Shown here piece after piece: positions 19,612 through 31,200 of a DNA stretch of 64,000 bases. Source of the DNA: Cylindrotheca closterium (taxonomy: Eukaryota > Bacillariophyta > Bacillariophyceae > Bacillariales > Bacillariaceae); the NCBI GenBank assembly GCA_933822405.4, contig CAKOGP040002025.1, positions 172,990 to 236,989 on the forward strand, read 5' to 3'. The translations under genes and the position numbers were made by a program. Within the stretch, counting starts at the first letter, position 1; the number at the start of each line of letters is the position of its first letter. The notes under the pieces are model-generated. The model was not told the origin of the DNA, searched no databases, and saw nothing but the letters and a program-made list of their open reading frames with translations.

Positions 19612-21681
19612 ATGATGAAGATATCTGTGTTGTGGAGTGCTCTCCTCTTACCTTCCCTCGTTCTCGCAAAGCCCTTGACTTCGTGTTCACTCCAACGAGA
19701 TTGCATATCGTTCACGGTCGAAGAGAATACATCAAAAACTTGTGGAAGTAGTTCCTGCCTGTGGAAAGTCTGCTTAAAATATGACTCAAATCTACCAGGT
19801 TGTCAAAAAAGTGGTTCTATTAGTCATGCATGTGACTCTGGGAACGACTTCAATGGCGGATGTGTTCGAGATTTGTGGGATAATAAAGGATGGGATTCGA
19901 ATGAGATAGAAAACTTTGGAGATTCCTCCAGCATGTGTGTGGACGTACCCAAGGGACAGGATGCCAAATTCCTTCTCAAGGACGGCTGGGGATGCGAAGG
20001 CTTTGAATCGTTTGGTATTGCCCAAGGATCTGCTGCTCAGTGCTTCCCTTCCAGAGAAAGAACTTGTACGGGAAACCGACCAGGGAGGGAGTGTTGGTGG
20101 ACAGTTTCAACACCGCCTGGAAGTTGCGCTGCTCCACCAGTGCCGAGACCTACCCCTAGAGCAACACCGCCCCCGACAAGTAGGCCTACTCCTCGCCCAA
20201 CACCATTCCCAACGAGAAGGCCTACTCCTATTCCTACAGCTCCGCCAACACCAAGACCGACTCCTGTTCCTACAGCTCCGCCAACACCAAGACCTACTCC
20301 TGTACCAACTCCAAGGCCTACTCCTTTGCCAACACCAGAGCCGACACCAAGACCTACGCCTTTTCCAACACCAGAGCCAACACCAGAGCCGACACCAAGA
20401 CCAACGCCTTTTCCAACACCAGAGCCAACACCAGTACCTTCATCTGGTCCAACTCCTGTTCCAACCTCGGGACCTACATCAGCGCCGACCTCTGGACCAA
20501 CATCGTCTCCAACCTCGGGACCTACAGCGAGCTTAAACCCTTCGACGGTTCCAAGTGATGTACCATCATCAGGACCGTCGCTAAGCTCACAACCTTCGTT
20601 GAGTTCCATGCCTTCGGATACTCCAAGCAACGTTCCCACGCCAGCGCCTACGACAAGCGCAGGGCCTACTGCCACCCCAAGTGAATCACCATCATCAGCA
20701 CCTTCTACAAGTTCACAGCCTTCGTTGAGTTCCATGCCTTCCCTCAGCCCAACCTTTGTTCCGACACCCGCGCCCAGCAGTGAACCCACTCCGGATCCAT
20801 CAGCGGAACCTAGCATCAACCCAACGCCAACACCCAGCAGCAACCCAACACCACAGCCAACGCCCGCGCCCAGCAGGGATCCCACTCCGGATCCATCAGC
20901 GGAACCTAGCATCAACCCAACGCCAACACCCAGCAGCAACCCAACACCACAGCCAACGCCCGCGCCCAGCAGGGATCCCACTCCGGATCCATCATCGGAA
21001 CCTAGCAGAAATCCAACGCCAACACCCAGCCGTAACCCAACACCACAGCCAACACCCGCGCCTAGCAAGGACCCCACTTTGGATCCAACCTCCGTGCCCT
21101 CTTCCAACCCCACACCACCTCCAACGGTTGCCCCAACGGTTACTCCGACACCCGATCCGACCCAAGAACCGACAGCTGCACCTACCAAGGCTCCAACTGT
21201 TCCAAGTCCCGGAGGAGGAGGAACCTTGACTTCTTGTTCTCTCCAAAGAGATTGCATTGCGTTCACTGTCGAAGAGGCACCATCGAACACTTGCGGTGAC
21301 GGTTCCTGTCTGTGGAAGGTCTGTTTGCAATTGGACAATAGTCTACCCGGTTGTCGAAAAGATGGATCGATTAGTCACGCATGTGATTCCGGCGAAGACC
21401 TTACTGGGTGCCTTCGAGACGATAGTGACAATGGAGGCTGGGATTCCACCGCGACCGTCCCTTTCGATAATTTGGAAACCATGTGTGTCCATGTACCAAA
21501 GGGAGAGGAGGCTAGATTCCTTCTCAAGGACGGTGGAAGATGCGACGGCTTTGAGTTTTTTGCCATTGACGATTCCTTTGCCGTTTGCTCGCCTTCCGAA
21601 GATAGGACCTGTACTGGAAACAGACCTGGAGTGGAATGCTGGTGGAGAGTTGCAACACCCCCTGGAGACTGTGCTAGATAA
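19612..21681 (+). CDS. Large secreted protein: two Cys-rich domains around a Pro-Thr region
   Basis: A single exon of 689 residues, starting at the ATG pair that gives signal peptide [19 protein letters not shown]. Cys-rich domain 1 (about 21-165) begins [16 protein letters not shown] and contains [25 protein letters not shown] and [13 protein letters not shown]. Domain 2 (about 545-688) repeats the same pattern with conserved Cys spacing. Between them lie about 375 residues of [19 protein letters not shown] and SRDPTPDPS units, probably O-glycosylated and extended. The layout suggests an extracellular linker or adhesive protein with two binding ends. I do not know a ligand for the Cys-rich domain. 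A 96-bp unit within the PT region is present in tandem. Confidence 0.87.
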   Translation: MMKISVLWSALLLPSLVLAKPLTSCSLQRDCISFTVEENTSKTCGSSSCLWKVCLKYDSNLPGCQKSGSISHACDSGNDFNGGCVRDLWDNKGWDSNEIENFGDSSSMCVDVPKGQDAKFLLKDGWGCEGFESFGIAQGSAAQCFPSRERTCTGNRPGRECWWTVSTPPGSCAAPPVPRPTPRATPPPTSRPTPRPTPFPTRRPTPIPTAPPTPRPTPVPTAPPTPRPTPVPTPRPTPLPTPEPTPRPTPFPTPEPTPEPTPRPTPFPTPEPTPVPSSGPTPVPTSGPTSAPTSGPTSSPTSGPTASLNPSTVPSDVPSSGPSLSSQPSLSSMPSDTPSNVPTPAPTTSAGPTATPSESPSSAPSTSSQPSLSSMPSLSPTFVPTPAPSSEPTPDPSAEPSINPTPTPSSNPTPQPTPAPSRDPTPDPSAEPSINPTPTPSSNPTPQPTPAPSRDPTPDPSSEPSRNPTPTPSRNPTPQPTPAPSKDPTLDPTSVPSSNPTPPPTVAPTVTPTPDPTQEPTAAPTKAPTVPSPGGGGTLTSCSLQRDCIAFTVEEAPSNTCGDGSCLWKVCLQLDNSLPGCRKDGSISHACDSGEDLTGCLRDDSDNGGWDSTATVPFDNLETMCVHVPKGEEARFLLKDGGRCDGFEFFAIDDSFAVCSPSEDRTCTGNRPGVECWWRVATPPGDCAR
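20785..21080 (+). repeat. 96-bp coding tandem repeat in the PT region
   Basis: Units start at 20785, 20881 and 20977, with a partial unit at 21073. Units 1 and 2 appear identical base for base; unit 3 differs at several sites. It encodes [24 protein letters not shown] sequence. Confidence 0.95.
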
Positions 21682-22424
21682 TCATGATCGATCGATTGCT
21701 AGCAGGTATGCAGCAACATAAATCCAAAATACCAACAGTCAGTCTTAGGATCGAGCTCTTGCGCCATTGAGAGACTAACCCTGGAAATAAGCATACTAGT
21801 TACAGGTAGAAGGTCAACGGAGTGAGCCAAACCGAAGGCTTGCTGTCGATCACCAGGTATACTACGATTCCATGGTCGTCCTTTGCCCTGTCGGATCACG
21901 CTGACTTTGGATGCTTTCAACAGGAACAAATAGATATCAGAGCAGAAGCTATCAGTCAATGATTTGATATTATCGTACATTTTGCATGCATTAATTATTA
22001 GTACAAAAATGAAGCAACTATGTTAGCAGGAAAATGGTAGGAAATCACCCAAATTCATCGGGTGAGAAAGAAGAAGAATCAACGAGCACCGATTCTTCAG
22101 AGGGAGCTTCCTCAACAAGAGGTTTCTCAGAGGGAGCTACCAAAAATCAACGAACTCTATCCACTTGAGGATCCACAAAATGAGGATCCGAATCCATTGG
22201 CAGCTCAGTCTTTCACACTTTCCATTGTGAGCTTCTAGCAATGTTGCAGAAGTAGTGTCTTCTTGCATCGGGGGTTTCTCTTTCCTTTACAAAAGGTATT
22301 GTGGAGGAATTGCATTTCACAGAGGATCAAAATTCTTAATCTCTAGCACTGTCCTTCTCTTGGAGAAACTTGGCGTTCCCAGTCTTGACTTTCTTCTTTG
22401 CCCAGCCTTCGACAGTGATACTAC
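21682..22424. other. Intergenic, convergent 3' ends, 743 bp
   Basis: Short direct repeats of TCAGAGGGAGCT occur near 22097 and 22127. No convincing reading frame. Confidence 0.4.
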
Positions 22425-23729
22425 TCAGTTTCTAGGAACAAAGGAAAACAGCGACAAAAAGTCAACATCCACCCAAGGGGCCATCTTTTTGGTGAGAGGA
22501 TTGAATTGGAGCTTTTCATCCTTTTGCCAGGTTTGAATGCGGTTGAGGAAACCGATCCAATCCGTGTTGGGATCCGGCAGAGGTCTGTCTCCTTCCCCTC
22601 GTTCTTCTGGTGTGCCAAAGATCAGCTGACAGAACTGAGCAAGTTCATCACGACTCAAGGTTCGTTCGTCCAACAGATCAAACAATTGAGACGACTGTCC
22701 CATTTCCCGCATGCGATGCAAGATCAAAGCATAGTTGAGCCAGGGATTGTGTTGGGCGACCTCGGAAGCCTCGGCATGATAGTCATCCAAGACGTCCAGG
22801 CCATCCAATTCGGCATCGAGTTGGTTGTACAAATCGACAATAGGACCATAGTCCGTGCACAGCCGCAAAACGACAGTCACGGGCAATCCTTCGAGGAGTT
22901 CTCGGATGGAGTCCATGAACTCTTGATGCAAACTGGCTTCATCTTGTCCAAGGTTATCCATATTGTGATTTCCAGCACCATCCGTTACAATCACAATAGC
23001 AACTTTGGTGCCGTCCGCCTTGAGTTGGGGCAAGAGATCTGAGACAATTTCTTCACGAATGGTTGCCAGTGATTGCAAGAGCGGAGTTTGGCCGGAAGGC
23101 TTAGTTTTGGACAAGATGGATTGGGCTTCCTTGAATCCATCCTTCATGGAAGTATCGTATCCAACTCGAAAGGAAGATGGCACAATGGTGCCGGTGGACG
23201 CTGAGGAAGATTTCGTAAAAGATAGTCTTCGCTTGTGCTCCTTCTTGTCGCCACTTTCTGCATTAGGAATATTCAAGAGACGGAATTCAGTTGGTTGGTG
23301 AAGAGCTGCGGATAATTGAGCATGCAACAACACCGTTTCTTGAAGTTCACTCCAACGAGAGACATCATCGTTAGTAGCCAGCCAGTTTTCATCTTCCTTA
23401 TGGTTGCTGGCACTGGCCTTGGGCTTCTTGGCAAGTTTGTGGCCATCTTCTTGTCGCATGGATCCACTGTTATCTACGAGCCAAATTCGCCTGGAAAAGT
23501 CATCATTTTGCTGCAACAAGGTATTCATCAAACCATTTGGAATGCCCAAAGTCTTTTGCAAAGTCTCATAATGTTGCTGTTCTCCATGCTTCTGGCCTTG
23601 CGAAAATGGACTTTTGGCAAGAGGACCACCCGCAAAGACTTGAAAGGCACTAGCAGGCATGCCGAATACCATCAGGGCTACCACCAAAAATAGAAGGAAT
23701 TGGGAGGAGGATATCATAATCATCATCAT
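22425..23729 (-). CDS. Predicted plastid-targeted von Willebrand factor A domain protein
   Basis: The first in-frame ATG is at 23729 (434 residues); the frame is open further upstream but only from a non-ATG codon. Signal peptide MMMIMISSSQFLLFLVVALMVFGMPASA is followed by FQVFAGG, a textbook ASA|F plastid signal. The vWA domain starts near residue 82: IWLVDNSGSM holds the MIDAS DxSxS (Asp86, Ser88, Ser90), GQTPLLQSL the MIDAS Thr, and VAIVIVTDGAGN the MIDAS Asp. All three metal-site elements are kept, so Mg2+-dependent ligand binding is likely. About 140 residues follow the domain (LLDERTLSRDELAQF, LPDPNTDW) with no known fold. Known plastid vWA proteins include the Mg-chelatase D subunit, but no ChlD-like AAA+ part is present. 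Confidence 0.82.
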   Translation of the reverse strand: MMMIMISSSQFLLFLVVALMVFGMPASAFQVFAGGPLAKSPFSQGQKHGEQQHYETLQKTLGIPNGLMNTLLQQNDDFSRRIWLVDNSGSMRQEDGHKLAKKPKASASNHKEDENWLATNDDVSRWSELQETVLLHAQLSAALHQPTEFRLLNIPNAESGDKKEHKRRLSFTKSSSASTGTIVPSSFRVGYDTSMKDGFKEAQSILSKTKPSGQTPLLQSLATIREEIVSDLLPQLKADGTKVAIVIVTDGAGNHNMDNLGQDEASLHQEFMDSIRELLEGLPVTVVLRLCTDYGPIVDLYNQLDAELDGLDVLDDYHAEASEVAQHNPWLNYALILHRMREMGQSSQLFDLLDERTLSRDELAQFCQLIFGTPEERGEGDRPLPDPNTDWIGFLNRIQTWQKDEKLQFNPLTKKMAPWVDVDFLSLFSFVPRN

Positions 23730-24466
23730 CGTTGCCGTGGTGGTAGCGCTTTGGTTTCTGATTTTTGACACTTGAAAGAGCTTGTCTGTGCAATCATTCA
23801 CGATAGCAGCAGATAGCTAGTAGTCGAGTGATATCCAAAAGGGACGAGTTGATAGCTATCACTTCTTCAATCGGAACTTACACCCAAAGATTCTATTTGG
23901 AAACAAAGGAGTTCCGCCGAGCGAGGAGGCTTGATGGGAGATTTCCTCGGAACCGTGCGTGGCGCCCCAAAACCCCAAAAAGTATCCTGGGTTCAACGTT
24001 GTGGATCTACCGGTACTTGTACATGTACCGGTACATGCACACATGATACAACTACGATTCCTCGTAGAAATGTTTAGTTACTGTACAGTACGTGGTGAGG
24101 TCATAACGGACGACTCGTGTGACTACAAAAAGGCTATGACAGTACCAGATTCCAATTCATACTCCATGACCAAATCTACTGTAGCTTTAACTGTGCTTGG
24201 GCTTATGGTACTTCTGCAGGAACCTGCCGGCTGCTTATCTCATTGAATAGATCATCCAATGAAGAGGTAATTGTAGAAATTCGCCGTAGTGTCCTTGCTA
24301 GTTGCTTCTTGAATATGCCTCCCCCAACAGAAATGATTGACCAGCCACTTTTTGGTCACAACGAAGCACCATCTCTTTGTACCAGCAACAATAATGGGTT
24401 CTTGCGTCTGCTTCTTTCCATGGGCCACTGGTATCGGATAGTCTTATTCCCAAAGACAAGTGACTT
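23730..24466. other. Intergenic, 737 bp
   Basis: It contains a GTAC-rich palindromic patch at 24009-24037 (ACCGGTACTTGTACATGTACCGGT-like) and CTGTACAGTA at 24081. No gene is supported. Confidence 0.45.
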
Positions 24467-25311
24467 TTAATGTTGTACCCAGCTCGTGTTTGGATTCTGA
24501 AAGAGATTCCCTTCTCCTTCTTGTTCGTCGTTCTGCTGTGCTTTGGGTTTGTCTCGGGCCACATCTATTTCGGGTCTCGATTTGCTCATGCTCGTTATAA
24601 TCTCTTCCACCTCATCACTTCCTTGATTGCCTCCAAGTTCTACTGTATTCAAGACAGATAGAAAGTTGGGATCCGGATTCTCCTTTAGGATGGAACTCAA
24701 CAGAGTGGCCACCGCTGGTGCTTTGGCCCGATTTCCTCCCAAATCCAAATGCTCCAATGTAAGGTGACCGCCTTGTAGGTGAGGGGCGATGCTCTCCAGA
24801 CCCTCGCATTGCAAGTTGTTGTCAAATAATCGTAGCGACTTGAGGGATGGACAATTTTGCAACAATGCTGCCGCGCCTTCTATTCCACAACTGGTCGAGC
24901 CCATGTCCAAGGTGCAAACATTATTATCAGGAGAAGAGAAGGCCTTTGCAAGCTCCACGACTCCTTGTGGGCCAACGTCTCGATTTCCAGATAGATTTAG
25001 TTCAGTCAGAGAAGAAAACTGCTGTTGCTGTTTTGCCTTGAGAAGAATGCTTGCCATGCCACTGGCACCTACAGTTGTGAGACCGTTTTGAGATAGATCC
25101 AAAGAGGAAAGGAGGACCACCGCCGACAATGACGAGGATGCTGCCTCCATGAGAGCCAAAATTCCATCGTCTCCCAATTGACATTTCTTGACCGAGAGTT
25201 TACACAATGTATTCGTCGATATCAGTGTTCCGAGCAAGGCCCCTGATTTAGAAGTCAGAGGATTCAAACTGGCAATCAGTTCCATAGCTTTGGGTCGTTG
25301 TTGTGTGGGTT

Positions 25312-25342
<31 letters not shown>

Positions 25343-26005
25343 AGCTTCTTCTTCCGACGATGAAAGCAGGCGCTTCGTCAATGCTTCCATGCCCTTGGGA
25401 CCCACCGCACATTCCGAAATGTCCAAAAATTCCAAACTGGAAAATATGAATTGTGGCGCATCATCATCATCATCGTCATCGTCATCTTGTTTTGAATCGA
25501 CTGCGTCTTTTGCATTGGATACCAACGCAAGCATGCCGTCATCACCAATGGTGGGATTCCGATAGATTTCCAACTTTTTCAAGCCACTCGCTCCCAAAGC
25601 CTTCCCAATCATGGCGGTGCCTGTGGGAGACAAGCTCTTGAATCCAAAATCCACGTGTTCCAAATGACAAGTTTCCAACAATGGCTGCAACAGGGCCACC
25701 ACACCTTCATCACCCATGGATTCATCCCCGATGGACAGTTGTTTGACATATTGTCCCCCAGTGGTTGCCAGCGCCTTGCCCAATGTCTCCAAAGCTTCCG
25801 GTGGCACCTTGTGACCTGACGCACTAATGGATTTCAAATTGGTATTCAAGCCGGATTCCAAAATCTGGGCCAACGTTGTGACTTCCGTCGCTCCAAAGGT
25901 CTTCATGGGCAAAATTACGACCGACGTCAATTTGGAATCATTGTCTCGGACTCGTTGTAAAAGACTGTCACAAGATTTGAAGCCACCAGCAGACCCCCAA
26001 ACCAT
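24467..26005 (-). CDS. Leucine-rich repeat protein (ribonuclease-inhibitor type)
   Basis: A single exon of 512 residues. About ten LRRs of the RI/NLR type are visible, for example LEHVDFGFKSLSPTGTAMIGKAL, LEFLDISECAVGPKGMEAL, LSSLDLSQNGLTTVGASGM, LTELNLSGNRDVGPQGVVEL, LKSLRLFDNNLQCEGLESI and LEHLDLGGN. Two low-complexity insertions lie between repeats: a run of Asp near residue 180 and a run of Thr near 225, both from trinucleotide microsatellites. There is no signal peptide, membrane segment or effector domain, so a cytosolic scaffold or protein-binding role is inferred. The C-terminal 30 residues are polar and disordered. It lies divergent from the PA-domain gene. Confidence 0.85.
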
Positions 26006-26306
26006 TGTTGTTAAAAATACGTGCTATGGTAAAGTACTTTGACACTGTTGGTATGTTCTTTCTGTCAAAAATGAATGCCATGATGATGGATGGATGTGAG
26101 ACGCCATGAGAAGAGGTACTGCTCTAGCGTTGTAAGACCCGTTCGACTAACTTTGCAACGGTTCGAGCGAAACGGAAAACTCTTGGGTCCATAGTATTGA
26201 ATATGCGCTCTCATCATCATAATAAATCATCAGAACACAAAAACGCACCAATACGATAGACTTTTATTCTTATCAAAGCCCTGTTGCTTGCCAACAGTCC
26301 GAGAAC
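26006..26306. promoter_or_regulatory. Divergent promoter region
   Basis: A 301-bp spacer between divergent start codons. No specific motif recognised. Confidence 0.4.
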
Positions 26307-28025
26307 ATGAAGAGACACTCTCGTAATGAGACGAGTCATGATGCAAATAACGGAGAAAATAGGCTGCAAACAAATGCAACTACGACCAGGTCATTCCTTG
26401 CAATGATGATGATAATAATGATGATGATGATCTTGCCTCCCAATGTTCAAGCCAGAGTTCCCAACACCATTACGGTGAATGCCGTCGTTCCTCAAAGTCT
26501 TCACAAAGATGATTACAAGACTGGCTTTGAGAATGCCATTTCGGCCGAATTTGGACGATTTCATGTGGCACCAGCTTCCAATCCAGCACAAGATATGCGT
26601 GGCAGTCTCATTGTCAATCTGTACCAGGTGGGTTCGCCCATGTGCAATACCAAGCAAGTGGAAGATGCGAGAAAGAAGAAGGAAGCCGAAAAATGGAAAC
26701 CGCCGTACGGTTTGTTGATTGAGCGAAATCAAGAGACTTCTGCGACTAGGGGTTGCACCTATGTCCAACAAGCCAGACACGCCCAAGAGCTGGGAGCTGC
26801 TTCTGCTATACTTGTGAATCACAAGTGCCTCTGCGACGACGACGACAAATGCAAGGGACAACATGGTTGCGAATCCATTCCTCCCGTTCTTCATGACGAT
26901 GGGACTGGCCACGACGTCCAGATTCCAGCCGTTATGTTGACCAAACAAGATGGTGACTCGATCAAAGACGCACTCAAAACTAGTACTGTCGCCCTCGAAT
27001 TGTATTACAAACCCTTTCGGTCGGTAATGGTGACGGTCACTCTGTGGCATACGCCCTTTTTTCACTCCAGTGGCTTCTTCGGCAGCAGCAACAACGACGC
27101 CGAAAAAGAACAAGGTGGTGTGGACCAAATGGCAGGTCAATGGTGGCACAACATGTCCATCGTCATGAACACCTTTGGAGAATCCGTCGAATTTAATCCC
27201 CGATACATGATGCTGGATGGTACCACCATAGATTGTTTGGACAATCCAGCTTGCAATACGACTTGTACCAATGGTGGACGATACTGCGATGCTTCGGGAG
27301 CTGTCGATGATGGAGTCTACCATATTGAAGAATCCTTGGTGCGACGGTGCATTTGGCGGCATGTCCGCAATTCCAACGATCCTGACAGTGCTGTAGAGCA
27401 GGTGTGGTGGACCTATGTGTCCTATACATCTGAACAGTGTTCAGACCATCGACAAATCGACGAAGGTGGTGACAATCCAAAGTTTTGTCGGGATCCGGCT
27501 TTGGAGCAGGCAGGAATGGTTGACATTGTCCATGACTGCATCATGAACAGTGGGGATATCGAAGACGATGTCCACAATGCATTATTGAACGAAGAACTGG
27601 AGATTCAAACACGCCATGGACCTCATGTGAATCCAACCATGACGGTGAATGGAATCGATATTCGATATACACATTCTGTTCGGCATCATCGCTATTTGTC
27701 CGCGGCCAGTGTGTTTGAGGCAGCCTGCAATGCCCTGTTGCCCGAAAACAAGCATGTAGCCTGCGATATCTGCTTGGCCTGCCACGATCCCATCTCTTGT
27801 TTGGCCCAATCGGAACCATGGACTTGCGATGCGCATCCTGCACCCGCACGAAAAAGGAAAAAGAGACATCACTTTCGCAACTTTTTCCTGTGGTGTATCT
27901 TTATCGGTGGCATGGTGTTTGCAGCCAACAAATATCGAAGGTACCAGAACGAGCAGAACCTGGAAGCCTTTTTCCAAACCCATAATGATTACACACTGAA
28001 TGAGAATCTATTTGGAAACGAGTAA
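26307..28025 (+). CDS. PA-domain membrane protein resembling a vacuolar sorting receptor
   Basis: A single exon of 572 residues. A polar leader of about 30 residues precedes the hydrophobic MMMIIMMMMILPPNVQA signal sequence; the true start may be the Met at residue 33. A protease-associated (PA) domain covers about 60-230 (QQARHAQELGAASAILVNHKC, IPAVMLTKQDGDSIK). A Cys-rich lumenal region of about 270 residues follows, with CTNGGRYC, which recalls the plant VSR motif C..QGRYC. A basic stretch, one membrane span (FLWCIFIGGMVFAANKY, about 530) and a cytosolic tail of about 35 residues end the protein. Order and topology match type I vacuolar sorting receptors, which carry soluble cargo from Golgi to vacuole. 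Tail motifs NDYTL or FFQTHNDY could bind adaptors. Confidence 0.8.
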   Translation: MKRHSRNETSHDANNGENRLQTNATTTRSFLAMMMIIMMMMILPPNVQARVPNTITVNAVVPQSLHKDDYKTGFENAISAEFGRFHVAPASNPAQDMRGSLIVNLYQVGSPMCNTKQVEDARKKKEAEKWKPPYGLLIERNQETSATRGCTYVQQARHAQELGAASAILVNHKCLCDDDDKCKGQHGCESIPPVLHDDGTGHDVQIPAVMLTKQDGDSIKDALKTSTVALELYYKPFRSVMVTVTLWHTPFFHSSGFFGSSNNDAEKEQGGVDQMAGQWWHNMSIVMNTFGESVEFNPRYMMLDGTTIDCLDNPACNTTCTNGGRYCDASGAVDDGVYHIEESLVRRCIWRHVRNSNDPDSAVEQVWWTYVSYTSEQCSDHRQIDEGGDNPKFCRDPALEQAGMVDIVHDCIMNSGDIEDDVHNALLNEELEIQTRHGPHVNPTMTVNGIDIRYTHSVRHHRYLSAASVFEAACNALLPENKHVACDICLACHDPISCLAQSEPWTCDAHPAPARKRKKRHHFRNFFLWCIFIGGMVFAANKYRRYQNEQNLEAFFQTHNDYTLNENLFGNE

Positions 28026-28238
28026 GGGTTCAAATTGGAAGAGCGAGAGAAGGAGAGAGGGAACATGGTAGAAGATATAAAATGGAAAGGTGTTTAAAAT
28101 AATGATAATAATATTACAGTAGTGTCACTATGCAGGAGTACGTATTTTGTGTAGATGATATTGTTGGTGGCCCAGAAGGTAGAGTACAGTTTGATTTTCC
28201 CCCGAACCATTCCCCAGTCTTGTTGTTTCATGCGCTTC

Positions 28239-31200
28239 TTAACTGATGGGACCCAAAAAGAGGGCCGCAAAAAACGCCGCCGCCAGAATAAAAATGATTG
28301 CCAGCCACCAGTAGGGATCCACTTCTTGCAGCTTCTCCGCAAAGGTCATGGGCCGTTGCTGTTGCATTCGTTGTTGTGGAGATGGGTGCCTGTTGTCCCG
28401 TACAGGTGTTGTCATTTCGATCGCCGTCTGAACGCCAGCATCCACCTTGGTTTCAATTGGCTCGGCAATGCGTCCCAATCCCAATTCTGGATCTCGATCA
28501 GGTGTCATCACCACCGAGTTGGGAGATAGAATTGCCTGCTGCTGCTGTTGTTCGTGACGGAGGAGGTCGGAAAATGTGGTTTGGGTATTGTGCATGGGAA
28601 GGGCTGCGGAAGCTGCCTTGGCATACGGACTGTTCGTTGGCTTTCGTTCCATGCTACTGAGGCTGGACTGAGACGCCTCCGTTGGTGATGTCCGAGGATG
28701 TGTTTGTTGTGACACAATTGGTGCTGTTTCAGTGGCTGGGTTTCCACGAGAAGCTTCTGCTTGTGGAGTCACGGGAGGAAGTGAATCGGCCAATTTGGTG
28801 GGTGTCACAAGTGGGCCTTGTGGTTTGGGTTTGGATGCTTGGTTGCTCGCAACAGGTGTCTTTGTTTGCTGGCATTTCAGTACCAGCTGAATCAACGATT
28901 GATCGTTTTCCAGATCATAGTGATCCATGGCATATCTTGTGTAAAGTTCGGTAGTGGAACACTCCTTGAGTTGTTCAATGGTCAACGCTCCATGCTTGAC
29001 GAGATGTTCTGGCTTTCCATTTGGAATGGTACAAATTTGACACACAATTTCTGCCATCCCGGATCGAACTTGTTCCACAATGGACGAATTCCACTTGCGA
29101 ACCTTGGCTTCCTTGACAGCCGGGTTGTTGTAAATGGCTTCGTACAAATTGATTTGTGGAGAAGTCTCGACCAAGAGATCCTTGAAATACCTGGTCCGTT
29201 CATTGATGACTTTGATTCTCAATTGGTGCTTGACATCCCCTAGCTGCGACGCAATGCTAGTAATACTCGACCTATCAAAATGTGCTGGAATTTGTATTTC
29301 ACGTTCCTCTTCTTTGGGTGCTGGTGCACTGTCCTCGGCTGCGGTTGGTTCGCCTTCTTCTTCTTCTTCTTGATCCGTGAAAAGCTTCTTATTGCTCGAG
29401 TCCTGTACCTCCTCCTCCTCTTTCTCTTGTCCATTTCCATTAATGGGTTGACACCGCAAGAGCATTTGAACCTTGGAACGTCCAGCATGAAAGTTATCCT
29501 TGTACTGGTTCCACAATAGCTCCGTGGTGGTCACCTTGAGCTGGTCAACGGATAGTTCCATGGGCATGCTCTTGTTGGGTTCGTTGGCCAATTCGGGTGG
29601 TGGATTGGACAGAAGCAACACCCGACACCGAATTTCGCTCTTTTTTTCCTTGACTTGTTGGACAAAGGAGGTTCCCCATTTTCGGACATTGGCTTGCTTG
29701 ACGCTTTGATGGTCATAGACGGCCGAGTACAAATTGATATCGTTGGATATTTTCAATGGGACTTCCTTGAAGCGCTTGGTCGATGAGTTCATGATTTGTA
29801 CCGACAGTTCCGCAGGTTTTGGTTTGGGTGGTTGTGAACGAACGCCTCCACGATTGATGACTGGTGGTGGTGCCCCACGATCCATGGACATGGACGCTGG
29901 TAGAATCAGAGTTGCCGTGGGCGGCGTTGGCGAAATGGGCGATGCTGCCACTGCTACTGGCCGTGGGCTTGTTCTTGCTGTTGAATCCAGAGTCGTCGTC
30001 TTTGGAGCCTTGGGTGCAGGAGCTGCCGGAGGACCTGCTTCTTCGAGTTGCCGCTTCTTCAATTTGAGTAGTTCCAATCGACTGAGAGGCTCTTCTGTTG
30101 CTGTTGCTAGTGCCGGAACAGGTACAGGTTGTGCTTGTTGCGATTCCGCCCCCGGTACAATGGTGGTAGTATTCGGTGGAACCTCTCTCGAAGTAGCCGG
30201 AAATGGCCACGGAACTTGTTCTGACGCTTCTTCACCAGGCGCAGCTGCTTGTTCCTGTGCCGTTGCCGCCGCTGCCATGCTGACAATGCTATTGACTGTC
30301 GATGATTGTGTCGTTGTGGCTGATGTCGGCGTTGTAGCTGTGGCGGGTGTCGTTTCCAATTGTCGCTTTTTGAGCTTGAGTTGTTCCAACCTGGAGAGTG
30401 GTGGTTCGGAAGATGAGGACTCTTCCATGGAAGTATCATTACTAGTGGTAGTGGTAGTGGCAGTAGTAGTGGTAGTAGTTTCCCCTCCTCCCCGTTTGGA
30501 AGGCGTCACAACCGCAGCCGTTTGTCCTTCGTCTGTCAATGGCGGAGGAGCAGCTTCATTGTTTGATGATTCCCCATTCGAATTGTCTCCCCTTGCTTTT
30601 CCCTTTTGCAATTCCAATTTTCGTTGTTTGATTTCCTCCTTGCGTTGTTGCAGTCGACTAATGTGTTGTCGATTGATTTGGAGATATTCTTCTTCTGCGG
30701 CATCGTCATAGTTTTCTCCTTCTTCGTCTTCGTGATCGGAAACCAACATTTCGTCGTCTTCGTCATCTTCTTCGGGTACTGTCAGTGGTGGATCATCTGC
30801 AGCAGCAGCAGGAGCAGCAGGAGCAGTAGACGAGGAGACTGGTGTAACATTTGGATCCATGTACCCTGGGTTTATTTGTTGCAACCGAGCCAAGGCCGTG
30901 GGTGACAATCCATTCAATGAAATAGACTGTGGTTGATCTTGTTGTGGAACAATCGCCTGATGATGATTGGTAATACTGGGTGGCAAGCCCCCATGACCAA
31001 TCATACTAGACCGTATAACTTGCTTGGACGATATATTGGAATCCCCATACCCCGCTGCCGCCATCATCATAGACCCACCTTTGGACATGTCCAATTGTCC
31101 AGCGGCCAATTCCCGTTTCAACCGCAATTGTTCGATTCTAGACAAGGTCCGCACTTCGAGCTGATCCGGAGTGCAAAAGAGGCCCGAATTCAGCGGACAC

